From Hybos culiciformis (taxonomy: Eukaryota > Arthropoda > Insecta > Diptera > Hybotidae), in contig OZ023273.1 of assembly GCA_964007475.1 (NCBI GenBank), positions 123,613,812 through 123,677,811 on the forward strand: a stretch of 64,000 bases of DNA, written 5' to 3'. Positions within the stretch are counted from its first letter, which is position 1, and every line of letters starts with the position of its first letter. The position numbers and the translations under genes were made by a program. Positions 47,755-63,307 of this stretch are shown piece after piece. The notes beneath the pieces were generated by a model. That model was not told where the DNA came from, made no database searches, and was given only the letters and a program-made list of their open reading frames with translations.

Positions 47755-50700
47755 GTAAGTCCATCCAAAAAAACCAGAAAAACAAAACTGAAAGAAAATT
47801 TCAATTTTATTCAGCTCTCATTAGTTTAATGCATGTCATAAAAATAAACATTCAAGTTTACATCGTTCTACATCACTAATTTTTATTATTTTCCTTTTTA
47901 TTATATATATTTAATTGAATAAGGTATGCAAAATTATGAAAAAAAATTTAGAGTGGTTTTAAAGAGCATCTAAATGTATGTAATTCAACTTGCACACTTT
48001 AAGATATTATAATATCTATATCGAAATTAAATGTTTTTAGTTTTGTTAGGAAATTTATTTACAATTTCTGAACAATCAATAAAATTCCTTATCAAAATTA
48101 AACGAAAATTTTTCATGAAAGTAATTAAATTTCTTAAAAAAACTATATTATACTTCATGCTAAAAAATATATATTTTTGACACTTTGTCATACTTCACTA
48201 TTCTCATTTGTTTTTCCTTGCTTCGAAAATTACTATAAAATACTTTTTACAGAACTTTTAAATTAATCAAAAGTTTAATTTTTTCTTCCAGTTCTTACAA
48301 TCTTTTTTTCTGTCATACAAATATTAAAGTAATGAAAAAGAAATGTTAATATATATATTCCTTTATTTATTTATTTACTTTAATTACTTTTAAATTGCGA
48401 TAAATTTGTAGGTTTTCTACTTCTGACATAGCAAATTTATATCGTAAAGTAAATTTTGGAATATCTCTACAATGTATAAAATTTGAAGTGTTTGTTGAAA
48501 TTTGAAATCAAATACTTGTGACTTACCCTAATTTTCCGTTAAAAAATAAACTACCCTTTTCGCTTTTGTTTTGTATATATGGAAATCTGCAATATTATGT
48601 AAATTCATTGTATATAAGCAAAAGTTGGTTTAGTTTCATTTGGGTGCGAAATTTTTAAAAATTATTAAATTTTATATGAATCTAAAGGAAACCTGTAATG
48701 GTCCAAAAGCTTAAAAATCATACAAAGTTCTTTAATTTATTTACATTTGTGTTTCAATTTCAATTAAAAATTTTAAGGAAATTTCATTACAAATAATGTT
48801 GTTGTTATTTACAACATACCATTCCAAATAATTTTTATTGGTTTCTTTATTTGGTATATATATTTTCAGTATAAGCTATTGTTTTTTTAATTAAAAGTAA
48901 TAAAACATTAAATGTCATGTGATCAAACATCAGCACAAAAATTAAATAAACAAGAGTGTTATTTTTATTCAAAAATGTTCAAAAATCAAATATTTCAAGT
49001 ACATATATATATAACGAATGTTTCTTTTTCTAAACTAGAGTATAAATATTATGTATATAATAAAATTCATTTTTATTAATTTAATTAATTATATTTACTT
49101 CCTATTATAAGTTAATTAGAGTTATAGTAGTAAAAAACAATATTAGCATAAAATATAAAAGGTCATGTGAACATGATCATAATTGGTATAATGCTGTGTA
49201 TCATATTATGTATCATGTTAAATATTAATTTAATATTAGAAATTTTGTTTTTTTTTTGGTTGTTTTTCAAAACGAGAAATGTGTATTGAAACCTATTTGA
49301 AATCATATATCAGCAAAAAATACAATTTCCAAAAATTACATAACATAACATAATTTTTGTTTGTTAATATTATTATTAAATTAATTTATTTTGTTACAAA
49401 ATATATCGAACCGAGCAATGTAACAAACCAAAATAGAACCATAAAATGTAGAAGGTATTAGTTTGTAATTAAAACATGGGTTTGGGTTATTTCGTTATAT
49501 GTAAATTGGAAAACAACTTATAACCGTGTTAGAACTATACATACATCTACATCATCTAAAAATTCTATATATTATCCAAAATAAATATACAATTCACATT
49601 TTTCGAAACAGATTCGTCGAAATTATATTCTTCTCGTTGTACAGCTAAAAATAAAAAATTATTTTTTATCTCTACAAGCTGATTATTTTTTATACAAGTT
49701 ATCACAATATCATGCTTTCGCAACAAGTTAAAATAAACTATTCCTTCAACCCGTCAGTATAAAGGAAAAAATGATTAGAAAATTAAACGAAAATATTTTG
49801 AAATTAAGTTGTATAAACATTTTTTTCATTGCAATAATTGTTTTTAATGCTAACCGAAGAAAGATTTTATAATACAGGAATAGTTTTTTTTTTTATGTTT
49901 GAGAAAAGAAAAGAAGAAACATACAACATACATATATGTTATAACATATATATTTTCAAACCATAACAAAAAAGGAAATTTAACTTTGTAAAAAAATATA
50001 AGCACAATACGATTTGCAAAAATAAAAAATCACACACAATTCTGTGAAGACGAAAATTATAATGATAACATTAATTTGAATAAACTTGCTAAATAAAAAG
50101 TTTTGTTATCATATTAATGTTTTCAATTAACAGCATGTGTAGTGGATTCACACGCAATACAAAATAACACGAGATTTATACACAGATTCAAATAATAATA
50201 TGACCATCATAGTATATCCAGAAATTGACTATGAATCTTAAATTTTGTTCAAAAAAAAACAAACTAAAAGATGGAAATACTATCTCTCTCGATCAAGCTA
50301 ATTGAGCTAACCACTCGCTACTCAAGGTAATGGTTTTTTATAATATAACATATTAAAGAAGTAATTTATTATTTTTCTTTTACATCGTTGGAATCGAAAA
50401 AAGTTGAAGGTATAGTTTTAATTCTATCATGCACGAATTAAACGAATAAATCAAAATAGTAACAATATGTAATAGTAATAATATCCAAGAAAACAATTTT
50501 GAACAAAATATACAAGAAATTCAGACCCCGAAAAAAATGTTGGCTTACATCTTTTAATTATACTTAAAACACGAAAAAAAATTTTATATAGTTGGAAATT
50601 AAATTATAATTAGAAAAAAAAATTTATAATTAATGTTAAGTTTAGATTCATTTGTGATTTAAAATTTTATTAAATAATAATAAAACAAGTTATTTTTATA

Positions 50701-53700
50701 TAAAATACTTCCATCTTGATCACAATGTAAATTAAACATTCATTGAATTAGCATAGAAATAAAACATAATTTCATTTTTTTAATACATTTATTTTAAAAA
50801 ACAAATATCAATAATATATAATTTCACAAGAATAAAAATAGGCAAATCATACATAATTTAAGTTCAATTTCAAATATTATAAATTTTATTTTATTTCTAT
50901 TTAATATTATAATACATATGTTTCAAGTTGTTCAATATTAAAGTTTTTAAAAATGAAAGAAAAAAAAAACTTCAAAAGCAATTTATTTAAAAAAAAAAAA
51001 AAGAAAACAATATTAGTACATCGTACATTTTTATTCTGACAAAATTCTATCAAAGTTTGGCTAGAAGTAAAAAAAATAAAAATTTTGTTCGCTTGTTGGT
51101 AAATTTATTTTTGAATTTTTACCTTTAATAAATATTAAATCTTCGGAAGTTTAGTATAACAAGTCTTCTTTCACATCAAAAAAATATTTATATTAGTTTT
51201 AAAGATTTCTTGAATAAGCAAGGAACCGAAGATTTAACAAGGTTGATGTCATGGTAGTTCGATTATTAACAAATGTTTTGCAAATTCTATAATACTGCGT
51301 CAAAATACTGTTGATGATTTCCTTTTTAGTTTATTTTATACTAATTTATATTCGGTAATATTTTAAACAAGTTATTTACTTGAATTTTTGCCTAATAAAG
51401 TCTAATAGCCTTTCCAAACTTCGGGATTTAATAAGGATTCGCAAATGTTTATAAATAGTTGTTGAATTAAAGGAGGTTTATCATACAAAAAATTTAGTTG
51501 ATTTAAAGTTGAGTTAAATGTGAGTTAAATCAGATTCACCTGATAAATTAAATGAATAAGTCCTGATATGTTATGATTACGTCAAAAAATTATCGGTTGG
51601 GCATGTACGTTTGAATAATTAAAAAAAGAAAAAACAAAATGGCTAAAAAAAAACTTAAAAATAAAATATTTTTTTTTTTTTTGTAATTTTTATTTTTCGA
51701 ATTTTAATTTTAAATTAATTAATTCACTTATAGAATTTTTTTATAGAATTTTTTAATTATTTTTGATTAAATTTTATTCACTAATTTTTATTTAGAAAAT
51801 TAAGAAAAAAAATAAAAATAAAAAAACAACAAAATTAACCCGGGTTAAAAAAAATCATGGTGTGAACACCAATTTTCAATTGAGGGATATCCTGATTTAA
51901 TTCATGAATAAAATTCTTAGTTTGGAAAGCCTATAACCTAAATTCAAAATTAATGATATATGAATAAAAAATATGTGTGGATCATAATGAACATAATGAA
52001 CATAATGTTACACCTCTAAGGGATACTGTATATACTATACATATATAATTATCAATCAGGGAATATTTTAATAAAAATTACTAACATTATTGTGGAATGT
52101 TCTGATTGAAGCATTATTGCGCGATTATATTTTTACTTTATTCAGAAATACTTAACAGACCCGTGGATATAAGATTCACTTCCACAAATTGCATCGATCT
52201 CTACAGATTTCGTTTGAATCGATGGTATTAAAAATTGTACAACAATCTTATTCTGAACAAACGGGATTTTTTTTCTGTACTCTAAATCAATAGAATTGTG
52301 CATTATTTTAAATAAAATAAAAATAAGAAAATGAAAAACTAGGGACATTTAGAAAATATTATCATTTTGTCGAATAAAAATATGAAGTTATGGGTTTTTT
52401 TTTTAATAAAATCAAATGGATTCCAGCTCATGCTGTTAAATAAAAATAATTCAAACAACATGTTATGAAAACTTTCGTCTAATAATGACAATATTATATG
52501 TAATTATCTCACATTTTTTAACTAAAAGCTTTCGATCTGTTAATGAAAACGAGATATCGACATAAATATCATTCATATGTCAATTTTCAAAGTTATTTAT
52601 ATTCTTAAAATGAATATATTTTTTGATAAAAGTTTTTTTTAGTTTTTTAAGCCTTTAAATTTCATATTGCATACTATTTATATTTATATATTGAGATCCT
52701 AAAGTAGCAATTATTAATTAGAACTCATAATTCTTAAACCAAACAACATAAAACCTAAACAATTCATATTCACGTACATAATTCCGAAGCATTCAAAATC
52801 CCAAAACCTATTTTTCCGATTTGAATTTGATTATTTTGAGAACTTTTTAAAAATCAAGCATCCCTCGTATCTTGTATCTTATTTTGTTAAATTTTATCTG
52901 TTTTCTGTATGTAAGTATCTTATATAAAATAACAATAAAATTGAAAATAAAAATATTGCATATAATTTATTTTTGACAAGAAAAACCATCAAAATAAGAA
53001 CATAATCATGTTCCAAAAAAAAAAAAAACGAAAATAGAAAGACAACCACAAATAACGACTCTATATAATATTTTAAATAAATAATATTAAATAATCAAAA
53101 AATATGAATTACAAAATATGAATATTAAAAAAAAATTCTTTTCTTGAATATAAATTTATAAAATAAAATGCATTTTGTTCATTTTCTTTACTTTGTTCTT
53201 TTTTTTTTTTATACATATATATAAAGTAAATATATTTTAATTATAAAGAATATTTTAAGAACTAATAATAAAAAATAAAATAACATTATGTTCTAAATTT
53301 AAATGCCCTTGTTAGAAACAAAAAAATAAAAAAAATATTTGGTTGTCTGATTTTATTTTCTTTTTGTCAAACATGATTTTGATTATGTTGTCAATTTTAT
53401 TTAGGGAAAAAAAAATACAGAAATTTATGGATGGAAACTTAGTGTAGTCTAGACTTATCATAATTGATTTATTTATTCATAAAAACATAATTTTTTTTTT
53501 TAAGTAAAACATGGTAAAATATATAAATTTTCAGCCAAATATATTATTTACAAGTTGGTTTATCTTAAAAACAAAAATGAATAAAGATAAGAGCGCATAT
53601 TACCACCCTAAACATATTTTTTTTTTTTTTACCATTCAAGGATGCTAAGGTGTTTGTTTTTTCCTTATTTCATTCAAATTAAGAGTTGTTAATAATATGT

Positions 53701-54415
53701 GTATACTATAAGCATAATTAACTTTAAGGATACATATAAAAAGAAATACAGAATATTGTTTGATCAAAAAACCATGAACACAATTATTGTCATTTTGCTA
53801 ATGATTTATATTTCTTTTTATTCAATTTTATTTAAATAATTAAATATTTTCATATTTCATTTAAATATAAATATTTATCTCACATTTTTATTGTACTTAT
53901 AATTAAATAATAAAAATTCTTATTGATTTTATTATCAAAATATGTAAATAAAATAAAATGCATTACATAATTAACATAAAATGGTCCAAACAAAATAAAT
54001 TAAAAAAAAATATATTAATTGGCCTTAAATTTTTCCCAATTTCCGTTTAAACAAAATAATAATTATTATTTTTGAAATATTATATAGATTAAAAGTTCAT
54101 CAACACCAATATATTTTTCACATGTGTTTGAAATACCATGGATATCAAAATTCATCTTATATGATTTATGGAGGTCTACGATGCTTTTCTATTATATATA
54201 GTATGAATATTTTTCACCAAACTATTTCGGACCTTATCAGTCAACAGTTTCTTGAATCTAAAATAACTTAACCATAACATTTTTGAATGTTTATATTTTC
54301 AATTTTCCTTGACTAGTAAATATATTATTTTAATGTTTTATGAAATGATTTGACATTTCAATTTTGATTGAAAAAGCTTCTTAAAAATTCTTAAAGATTA
54401 TTTTTTGGACATTTT

Positions 54416-54473
54416 ACGATAACCAGCTCACGATAAACTGACTTACGATAAACTGCTCACGATAAACTGCATG
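54416..54473. repeat. Four-copy 14-15-bp array related to the 6-kb foldback
   Basis: ACGATAACCAGCTC is followed by ACGATAAACTGACTT, ACGATAAACTGCTC and ACGATAAACTGCATG, with starts at 54416, 54430, 54445 and 54459. The core ACGATAAACTG resembles TTTACGATAAATTGATTT and TTTACGATGAATTGG in the foldback arms at 6.2-6.4 kb, with the same spacing. It probably represents a fragment of the same repeat family. No inverted arm is present. Confidence 0.65.
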
Positions 54474-57400
54474 CATAAAAAATTCGATAATCTATTTTTT
54501 TGCAACTAAGTTCTTTCTTTACACCAAAGCTCGTCTTTTTAAAATAACTTAAAGATTGCTTAAAGTCCACAAAATGTAAAAGAATAAAACTATATGCGCA
54601 TGTGGTAGGTATAAAAATTTAATTTTAAAAATGTTTATTTAAAATGTGAAAGACCTTAACATCGTTTCTTATGTACACAGACATTATTTTTTTTATTTTT
54701 TATTTTTGCAACTTCATCTGAAATTTACTTAATATACGAAACATGCATTTGCCAAAAAATTTATATTTGCAAAATATTGGCACACTTGGCAAACAAAAAT
54801 CACTGCATAGATATTCTAAGAATTTTGAATATATGTACATACGCATGTAATGTATATATTCACTGAAATTCATTTTGATTTAAGGTAAATAACGTCAGAT
54901 TGATAACTTACATTCCAATTATAAAGTTTTGCATTATGAGATGAAGAAATTCGGTGACTCGCAAATGAAAAAGGGGTCGAAAATGAATACGTTAAATAAA
55001 TATCATTAAAATTAATACATAAAAATGATAAGCATTTATATTTATATGTGCCCCAATGGAATAAAATAGCTCACATTCAAATGTAATCCAAGTTTAAATT
55101 GATTCAATCTAAATTATTGGTATTCTTTTCCATAATATGTTCGATCATTCAACTGAAATTCAACTATTCAACCAATTTATATAGAAATCACTTGTGAGTG
55201 TTATATATATGTACATTACTAGGAACCGTTTAATTACAAAATATCTATGTTTTCAATTCAATTTTTTAATTATGATGTATGTGCTGTCGAATAAGAGAAA
55301 TTCTAAATGTAAAATTTTTTTAATTAATTAAACAAATGAAAAATGTTTATAATTCATAAATTATGAAGTGTAGGTATTTACAAAATACATTATGATGATT
55401 AATTTTTAGATATACATGGTTAGATTTGTCATCAATAGTAGAATTTTATATATTTTTGTAAAGTACATTTAAAATTTTTATAATTTTTTACAATTCAATT
55501 AAAACTCTGGTAAAATCAATAATTTTCAATCAGTAAATTATAAAAATTTATATCTAATTTTCTGATTAGTGCCAACTTAAATACTTTTATTTAATTGTAC
55601 CCAAAAAAAATTTTAATGATTTTTTATGGTTAAAAATGATAATGTTGATATCGTCTATCACACAATGTTCATTTTTCTAAGTAAAATATAAAATTATGGT
55701 CAAAGCTCGCATCACACAGAAATCTATTTAACAAACATGGCTAAAAATGTATACAATATTTAAATTCAAGTATTAAAAATGCATAGTCTCTAAAACGAAG
55801 CAATGATACAAGTCTATATCCTTTTGCAATCATTCAAATTAAATTGCAGAATCTTTATACTTCCAGAATCTACCACGATGTAAAAAAAATAATTTACAAA
55901 ATAATAAATTATAGAAAATAATACCCAAAAGACATAATGACAAATTTTCCTGTATATACTTCCTTGATAGTAATTTCTACGGAAAACATAACCAACTTAA
56001 AAGTTTTCATATCAAAATAAAAGATTAAATTATCAAATAAATGATTGTTCGCAGAATGTCATGAACGTAAAAAGTGATTTTCTACATCAATGAACTTTTT
56101 TCGAAGAAGTTTAAATATACATAATATGTCATGTATATATTTAAAAAAAAATTCAAATTTTATCCAAGATGTTAACTGCATGGAGGTAGAGAATCTATGA
56201 AATTGCATTCTTAGTTGTTCATTGGAAACAAATGTGAATAACATTCATCGAAAGTTAAAAGATATTTTAAAAACTTTAACAATCTCGTTTTTCCTTAAAA
56301 TCAAGGAAAAAAGGAAAAACAACTTTTATACACACACACAAATAGAAAACAAAAATATACCTAATATCTTGAAAAAGTTATGTGTTTATTATTTGTTATA
56401 AAAGTTCTGACAACTGACAACATCAATTAAGAAAAATTCTTTTTAATTGGTTAAGATTACTTCAATAGTCTAAATCTAAAATAACTTTTGTACAATATAG
56501 TACTTGTCACTTGAACAGGTTCGCTTTATTTCGGTATATTGTTAAGAAAGGTTTAGTGTTACTGACAAAAAAAAACTACAAACTCAGCTTACTTTAACTT
56601 TTAATGTTATTCATAAATTTTATAGAAGGTTTTACTAATTCTTTTACCATTTAAAATTAATGCATCCAATGTAGCATTAAAACCGGCATTTTGAATTATG
56701 ATTTAATGAACTAGAACAGAAAAATAAACCAGAATATAAATGAAAATTACATTTTATACATTTTTGAACCTATATAGGACAATTTCATTTTAATAGTTAA
56801 TCTACGAACGAGACGGTACTGTGCTCGTTGAAGCAGTCTTTAAATTTCTCAAAGATCAGTTTTAACATTTTCCAAACAAAAATATAAAAATAAAATAAAA
56901 TACATATATAAATTCCCCTAGAATAATTTTATTGATAATTTGTATTTGAAAAAAGACAATAAAACTTAACTTAACTTAAGAAAATATTCATGTGACAAGA
57001 AGTGTACATGTCAAATAGAGAAAAACTTTTATTTTCGCAATTTTTTTGGATTTGCCACAATCATTTGAATTGATGGAGAGTACACTACTGTAGTTAAATT
57101 TATTTATATATTTTGTAATATTTTTATGAAATCTTTTCTATTTCTATAAATACTTGCACCTACATCTGTAACTGAATACAATTTTTTTGAATAAAATAAA
57201 AACTATTATTTTATTTCTTTTCATATTATTTCATTTTAGTCCTATTCTGCTCAGTATATATCATTTAGGCGATTATTAAAATTTATAAATCACAACATAT
57301 ATGAACCAATTCATATATATTTATAATATATATACTTATAGTAATGTATCTATCTCTTTTATGGTTTCGTTTACAAAATTTCCACTTCAAAATTTTAAAT

Positions 57401-60400
57401 AAATTTGTGCCTAGTTTTATAATTTAAATGACAAAAATGTAATTTTAAACTCATAAGTCTACTCTTTACAATAAAATTTTCGAAGATGACATAAACATTA
57501 TATATCTGAGATGAAAGTTTTATATACATAATATGATATTGTTATATACGTATACTTAAAGTATAAATACAATATGCATCTCTAGAGCGAAAAACAAAAT
57601 TATTCGTTTGATAATTTGGGTATATTCAATTATTTTAAATTTTTTAACTCTATAACTAACATCCCGACATTAGTTAAGTATACCTAAAATAAATTATTTA
57701 CATAAATACTTTGAAAAAACTTAAACCATATTTATGCCACTCCATACTCAAACAAAAAAAATAAAATAAAAAATTAAGTTCACTATAACAAAAAACGGAA
57801 AACAGAATCAATAAATTCCGCACCAATTATCCTTGAAGAAATAAAAACGTTCGCATTTTGTTGCATCAAAACATACATCCTGACACTACTATTTTTATTA
57901 ACTAAATTTAATTTAACACATAATAAACATTTTAAAATAAATTTTAATTTAACGAAAAACAAAACATAATTTTTTCTCTTTATTTTGAAGAGAACTAACT
58001 TATAAAAGAAAAAAATTTTCGCACATATATGTACAATATCTTTTTTCCAGGAGCGTAAATATCCGTATATTAACAACATAATATAATTTAAATGTTTCAT
58101 AAACATTTTAAGTATATACTTTTGTATCTAAACAATTCATATATTATAAACATTTCGAATATTTATTAAAAAATCTCACGCAGAATCCTTTCAATTCCAA
58201 TAGGTCCCTATCTGGTATCAAATTTTCGAAAAAAAATTATAAAAAAAAAAACCAAGACCAGAAACTAAGTATATTATAGAAATTTAAAGCTTTAAGAATA
58301 AAAAAAAATTTTCTCATGTTTATAAAGTAAAATTTGTTGTAATAAAAAAGATACAAGTACATAATAATTTTCTTTTTAAATTTAACTTTTATTTTTGTTT
58401 GAATCTGTTTTTTTTTTTCGTGTATCTTATCATCAAATTATAATGTTTTTAGTTAAAAAAAAAAAAAGTTTTCAACATGAAATACGAATATAAACAAGGA
58501 AAATTGATTCTAATTTTTTTTTCTTTCTTTTGTCAATTATTTATTACCCATGTTTTTGGATATCGCCTTTTTTCTATAAAATAGAAAAAATGATAACTTA
58601 AATGTATATAGACTAAAAGTTATCAGAATAAAAGATAAAATGAAAATTAAATAATTTTAGCAAATAAGAGATAAATTCGAATAAACTATCAAACTATCGA
58701 ACTATAAAAAATTATTTTGTAAAAAAAAATATGTAATTAAAAAGTACTTGCAAAATAATTTTAACTCTGAATGTGGCCTATTGAAATTTAAATAATATTG
58801 TAGTTCACACTTAATTAATTGTAAGTTTATTTCCATATATAGATAAAATTATTTATTGGGTCAAATTTCTAAATTATTTTTAATTGACTTTTCAGTATCA
58901 TTCAATAATTATTTTCATTCATGTAAAATTATAAAAAAGAAAAAAAACTATTGATTTTAAATTATTAAGGTTGATGATATTCAAATGAAATTTTAGAGTA
59001 TATAATAATATTGTTAAATACAGAGACAAATTGTAAATTCTTTATGGTTAACACTTAACAAAAAATGTGGAATAATCTAATAACTTACTTTTAAACAGAC
59101 GTTGAAATTAAAATTTTAGATTGTTGAACTTAGTATGTATGTATATCCTTTTTTTGCTTCAAATCTGAGCACCTAATAGTCTGGATAGATTGTTTTTTTT
59201 TTATGGAACCAGTAAAGTTCTGAAAATATTTCGGCATTATAGAAAAATAAAAAAATATTGGTATTTATTACAACTGAAAGAGTCAAAGCTTTCGATCTGA
59301 TAGAATTTTTTCAGTTTTAAAATATTTAAATTACATATGATTATAATATGTTATTATTCTAAATAATGATTAATAATTATATATTTTCTCATGTAACGAA
59401 ACTTATAATTTAGTTGAATAAAAATTATCTATTTTTAATTTTAATATTTATTTCTGCTTCCGGATGTAAGAAAAGCAAACAAATTGTGGTTGAGATATTA
59501 CTATTAAATACTCACTAAAGTATATACATATTGAGTTTATTTTCTTTGCAATGTAAGTTCTTTATTATTTTGTTAAGCTAAAAGAATAATAATATCAAAT
59601 TTTGTTTTAAAACTAAACATATCATAAATACACAAGGATAAAATATACTTTATTTATTTATTTTTTCATTTAGGTTATAATAATTTTCACTTGACCCGAT
59701 TTAAACAAGCGGTATACAGGTATATATTTTATAAATAGGATATCAATAGATATTAATCCTTTTATGTTTTTTTTAAACTGTCCACATACATTTATTATTA
59801 TATAATAAATAAAATAAATAAAAAAAAATGTTCGCCCTAATAATTCAACAAAAAAAAATATAAAAAAAAATTAAAGTAAATAAAAGTTATAGAGTTACAA
59901 ATATAATAATATTTTACATATCGATATTATTATATCCATTTAAAATACTTATATTCCTTTTTTTTTTTTACTCAACATTCTTTTGAAGTTAACCTGTATC
60001 CTAAAATTTTTTTTTGATTAAATGCAAGAATTTAATAAACGATATTTATCTTCTTTTTGTTATGTTTTGTTATCAATATTATGTATGTGTAAATACTACA
60101 CATAAACTGGTATGTAAATACTGAAGCCAAAAAATTTTGATTGATTGGAAAAAACTGAAAAAAAAAAAACTGATAAAAATCTATTCGTCAGGGGTCAAAA
60201 AAGAAAATACAAATGAAATAAAAAAAGAAAACCAATGTTGGGAAATGATGATTATGAAGAAATTTTCAGGATAAAATTTTTGTATAAAAAAAAAACAATT
60301 TTATAATGGGTTAGTGTTCTTTTTCATTTATTTTTATTACAATAAAATGACACAAAAAAAAAATTAATGTTTTATTTATATACATAGTTATAAGTATAGT

Positions 60401-63307
60401 TATATACAAAATATTTAGAAAATCTGTAACAACATATTATAATATGTAAATATCCATTATCAATAAAAAAAAGTATCATAATAATTCTATTTATGAATAT
60501 TATGTAAAATAAGGATTACGATGATATACTGTACCTAAATAGATTAATTTAATTAATGTATCTAGCAAAGAATTAACAAAAATATCAAAATATATATTTC
60601 TTTTTGTACATTATTTAAATATAAAATATAAATATTTTTTATTTAAGTATTTATATGATACGAAAATTATGTACGTAAAGATATATGTACATCATATATT
60701 ATGTTTTATTATCTTTCTATCTCTATACATCAAAAAATTTGTTATTATTTCATGGATCATATTTTTTTTACCTATATTTTTGTTACTTGATTGTCAAATA
60801 AAAAAATAGCAAGAAAAATGTTTGATTCGTAGCAAAAAGGACGTTATCCAAGTTACCGTAAAAAAAAGGATATTTATTCATTTATATATTAAAATTTTTA
60901 TTGAATATTTATATGGCAAATAAATATTTGTACAGTGGCTTCAGTGAATTTCGTGAATTGTGTATTTTTGTATTTTTTCTTCAATAAAATTTAAAAAAAA
61001 AACCATATAGAGAAACAAAATACTGCACAATTTTTTTTTTCAGCTCCATATTGCACTATCGAGTTACTTTTTTTTTCATTTTTAAGTTAAATTTTGAGGT
61101 AAAAAATATTTCGAATTTACCACTTTGAAGTCGTTGTGGCGAAGGAAAATCCCAAAATTCTTCATGGAAAGTGTAGTGCTTAGATGTCATTCATAGAAGT
61201 GACAAAATTTGAATTGCTAAAATAATTAACACTCAATTCAATATTATGCTTCTTTTGTGACTTATTTTTGACTTTGCCTGTAAGTAGGTCTTCTAAATTT
61301 TATTGTATTGAATTTATCAGTAAATATTTCAATTTTCCACAGTGTTGTATAAATATTATGTTCGTAAGTAATGTCATTAAATCAATTTGAACTTTTATTT
61401 TGTGTACAAAACAAAATTCTTTTACGTTTACATTAATAAATTAACGAAATAGTAATACCAGAAAAAAAAAATAAATCGATAGGTATTATTAAATTTATTA
61501 TTGTAAATATATATTGATCAAAAAAAAAAAAAAAAAAATTTTATACTAAGCCCATGATGCTATGGAGAAATTTGTTTCATTTAATACCTTAATAAATTTT
61601 TCTGCTTCTTTTAAACAGCTAAACCTGATTATTTATTATGATTTTCTCAATGAATAATCAAAATATACAAACACCGTAATATAAAAAATAATGTCTGGAA
61701 AAGTATTTTTATTTCCTTTTTTTTTATACAAAATCAAAATCTCACAAAATTGATTTCCAAATAGAATTTGATATAAAGTTTTTTTTTAAATCTTATTTTG
61801 TTTTAGGATTGAATTCTGTAAATAATAAAATATATGTTTTTAAATGTATTTATATAGATACGCTCTATTTACTATAAAGTTTGGTTAAAAATAATTTAAC
61901 ATAGTAAAAAGTATAAATTAAAAACAAAATTAATGTATATATTTATATTTATATATTATTTCATACATCGAATTATTTCAGTTTATCAGTATAGTTGAAA
62001 ATTCGGCCAAATTTAATAATTTTTCAGCTTTAATTTAACTTTAAAAATTAACAAGCAGTAAATCATCTATATACGTATAGATAATAGCTTAAACATTAAT
62101 TTCTGTGATAGATTTTTATATATTTAAAATCACACTTGTAATATTGCTATCATTGAACCATTACTAATCATGACAAATCCCTTGGTTCAAACTAACAAAT
62201 TTTAAATGTATAACTTATGTTTTTTGCAAAATTAGTTCCAATACTTTAAAGAAGAGCCATCACTCGTAATTTTTTTTTTATGTTAAAATATGTTGTTTTT
62301 TTCAAAATCACGATTTTAAATATATAACAAAAAATTGATTAAAGTGTTAAAAGGTAATATGATATGACTTTGAAATAAAATAACATTTCCACAGTTTTCA
62401 TTCTAAATACATATCCTACGATTTTTTTTTTGATAAAAAATCAGACCAATATTTTTTATAAAATTTTTTTTTTTTTTGTTAAATCCTTCTTAGTTTTTAT
62501 TCCCCTCTATAATACTTATTACCTATACGTTAATAATATCTTAAAATAAACAATTCAATTCGATTGTAAAAAAAAAAAGAAGCAAAATGTGTTAGGTACA
62601 TACACCTTCAATAACATTTAAAAAAAAAACAATGTTTTACATAACAGCTTGTTTTCCTTCTTTAAAAATGTATAGGATTGACATTATATTTTATATAATG
62701 GTTTTCATGGATAAATTTAAAAATCTCGATAGTTTTTCAAATATTACGCAGAGCTTACTTATATGTATATTTTCAAAATGTCATTCATAAACATTACTCT
62801 GCACTTTTCGAATGTCAAACAAAACTAGTTCTAGTTCTAATTAGAGCACTCCAATTTTTAAACCTACATTATAAATTAATCTTTACTCTTTCTTCCTTTT
62901 TTTTCGTTAATCTATTTAATGTTCCAATAGAAAGATTTAACTTAATTTTTTTTTTTTTTTTTTCGAAAATACCAAAAATATGATGCAAAATAATGTTGGA
63001 ATTTACGATAAGAACCATAAAACCATTTAAAAAAAAAAAAATCTCGAAAAGGTGGAAAAAAGGAAAATTAAAAAAAAAAAATTTTAATTTAAAATTTTTA
63101 ATTTTTATTTCATTATCCCCTTTTAAACTTCATCACTGTTTGGAGGAAAAAAGATGTTTATATTGTTGGCAACAGAGTTTAGTTTGTTTTTCCAAGTAAC
63201 GTTAAGAATAAAATAAAAAAAGAAACTAGAAAAATATAACAAGGAAGCTCTAATGCAAAAACCATGTTATAGAGGTCAGTTATATATAGAGAAAAATCAT
63301 GTCAAGT

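Larger units (their letters stand above)
46124..63307. other. AT-rich non-coding tract
   Basis: No supported gene in 17 kb. It contains a TTA microsatellite (47735-47754) and a small 14-15-bp array (54416-54473). The longest ATG frame is 107 codons on the minus strand (58106-57783), rich in Phe, Lys, Leu, Ile and Val with no recognised domain. The minus-strand frame 52348-52142 (68 codons) has a less biased C-terminal half but no motif. A 19-bp A-run lies at 61519-61537. Confidence 0.65.
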
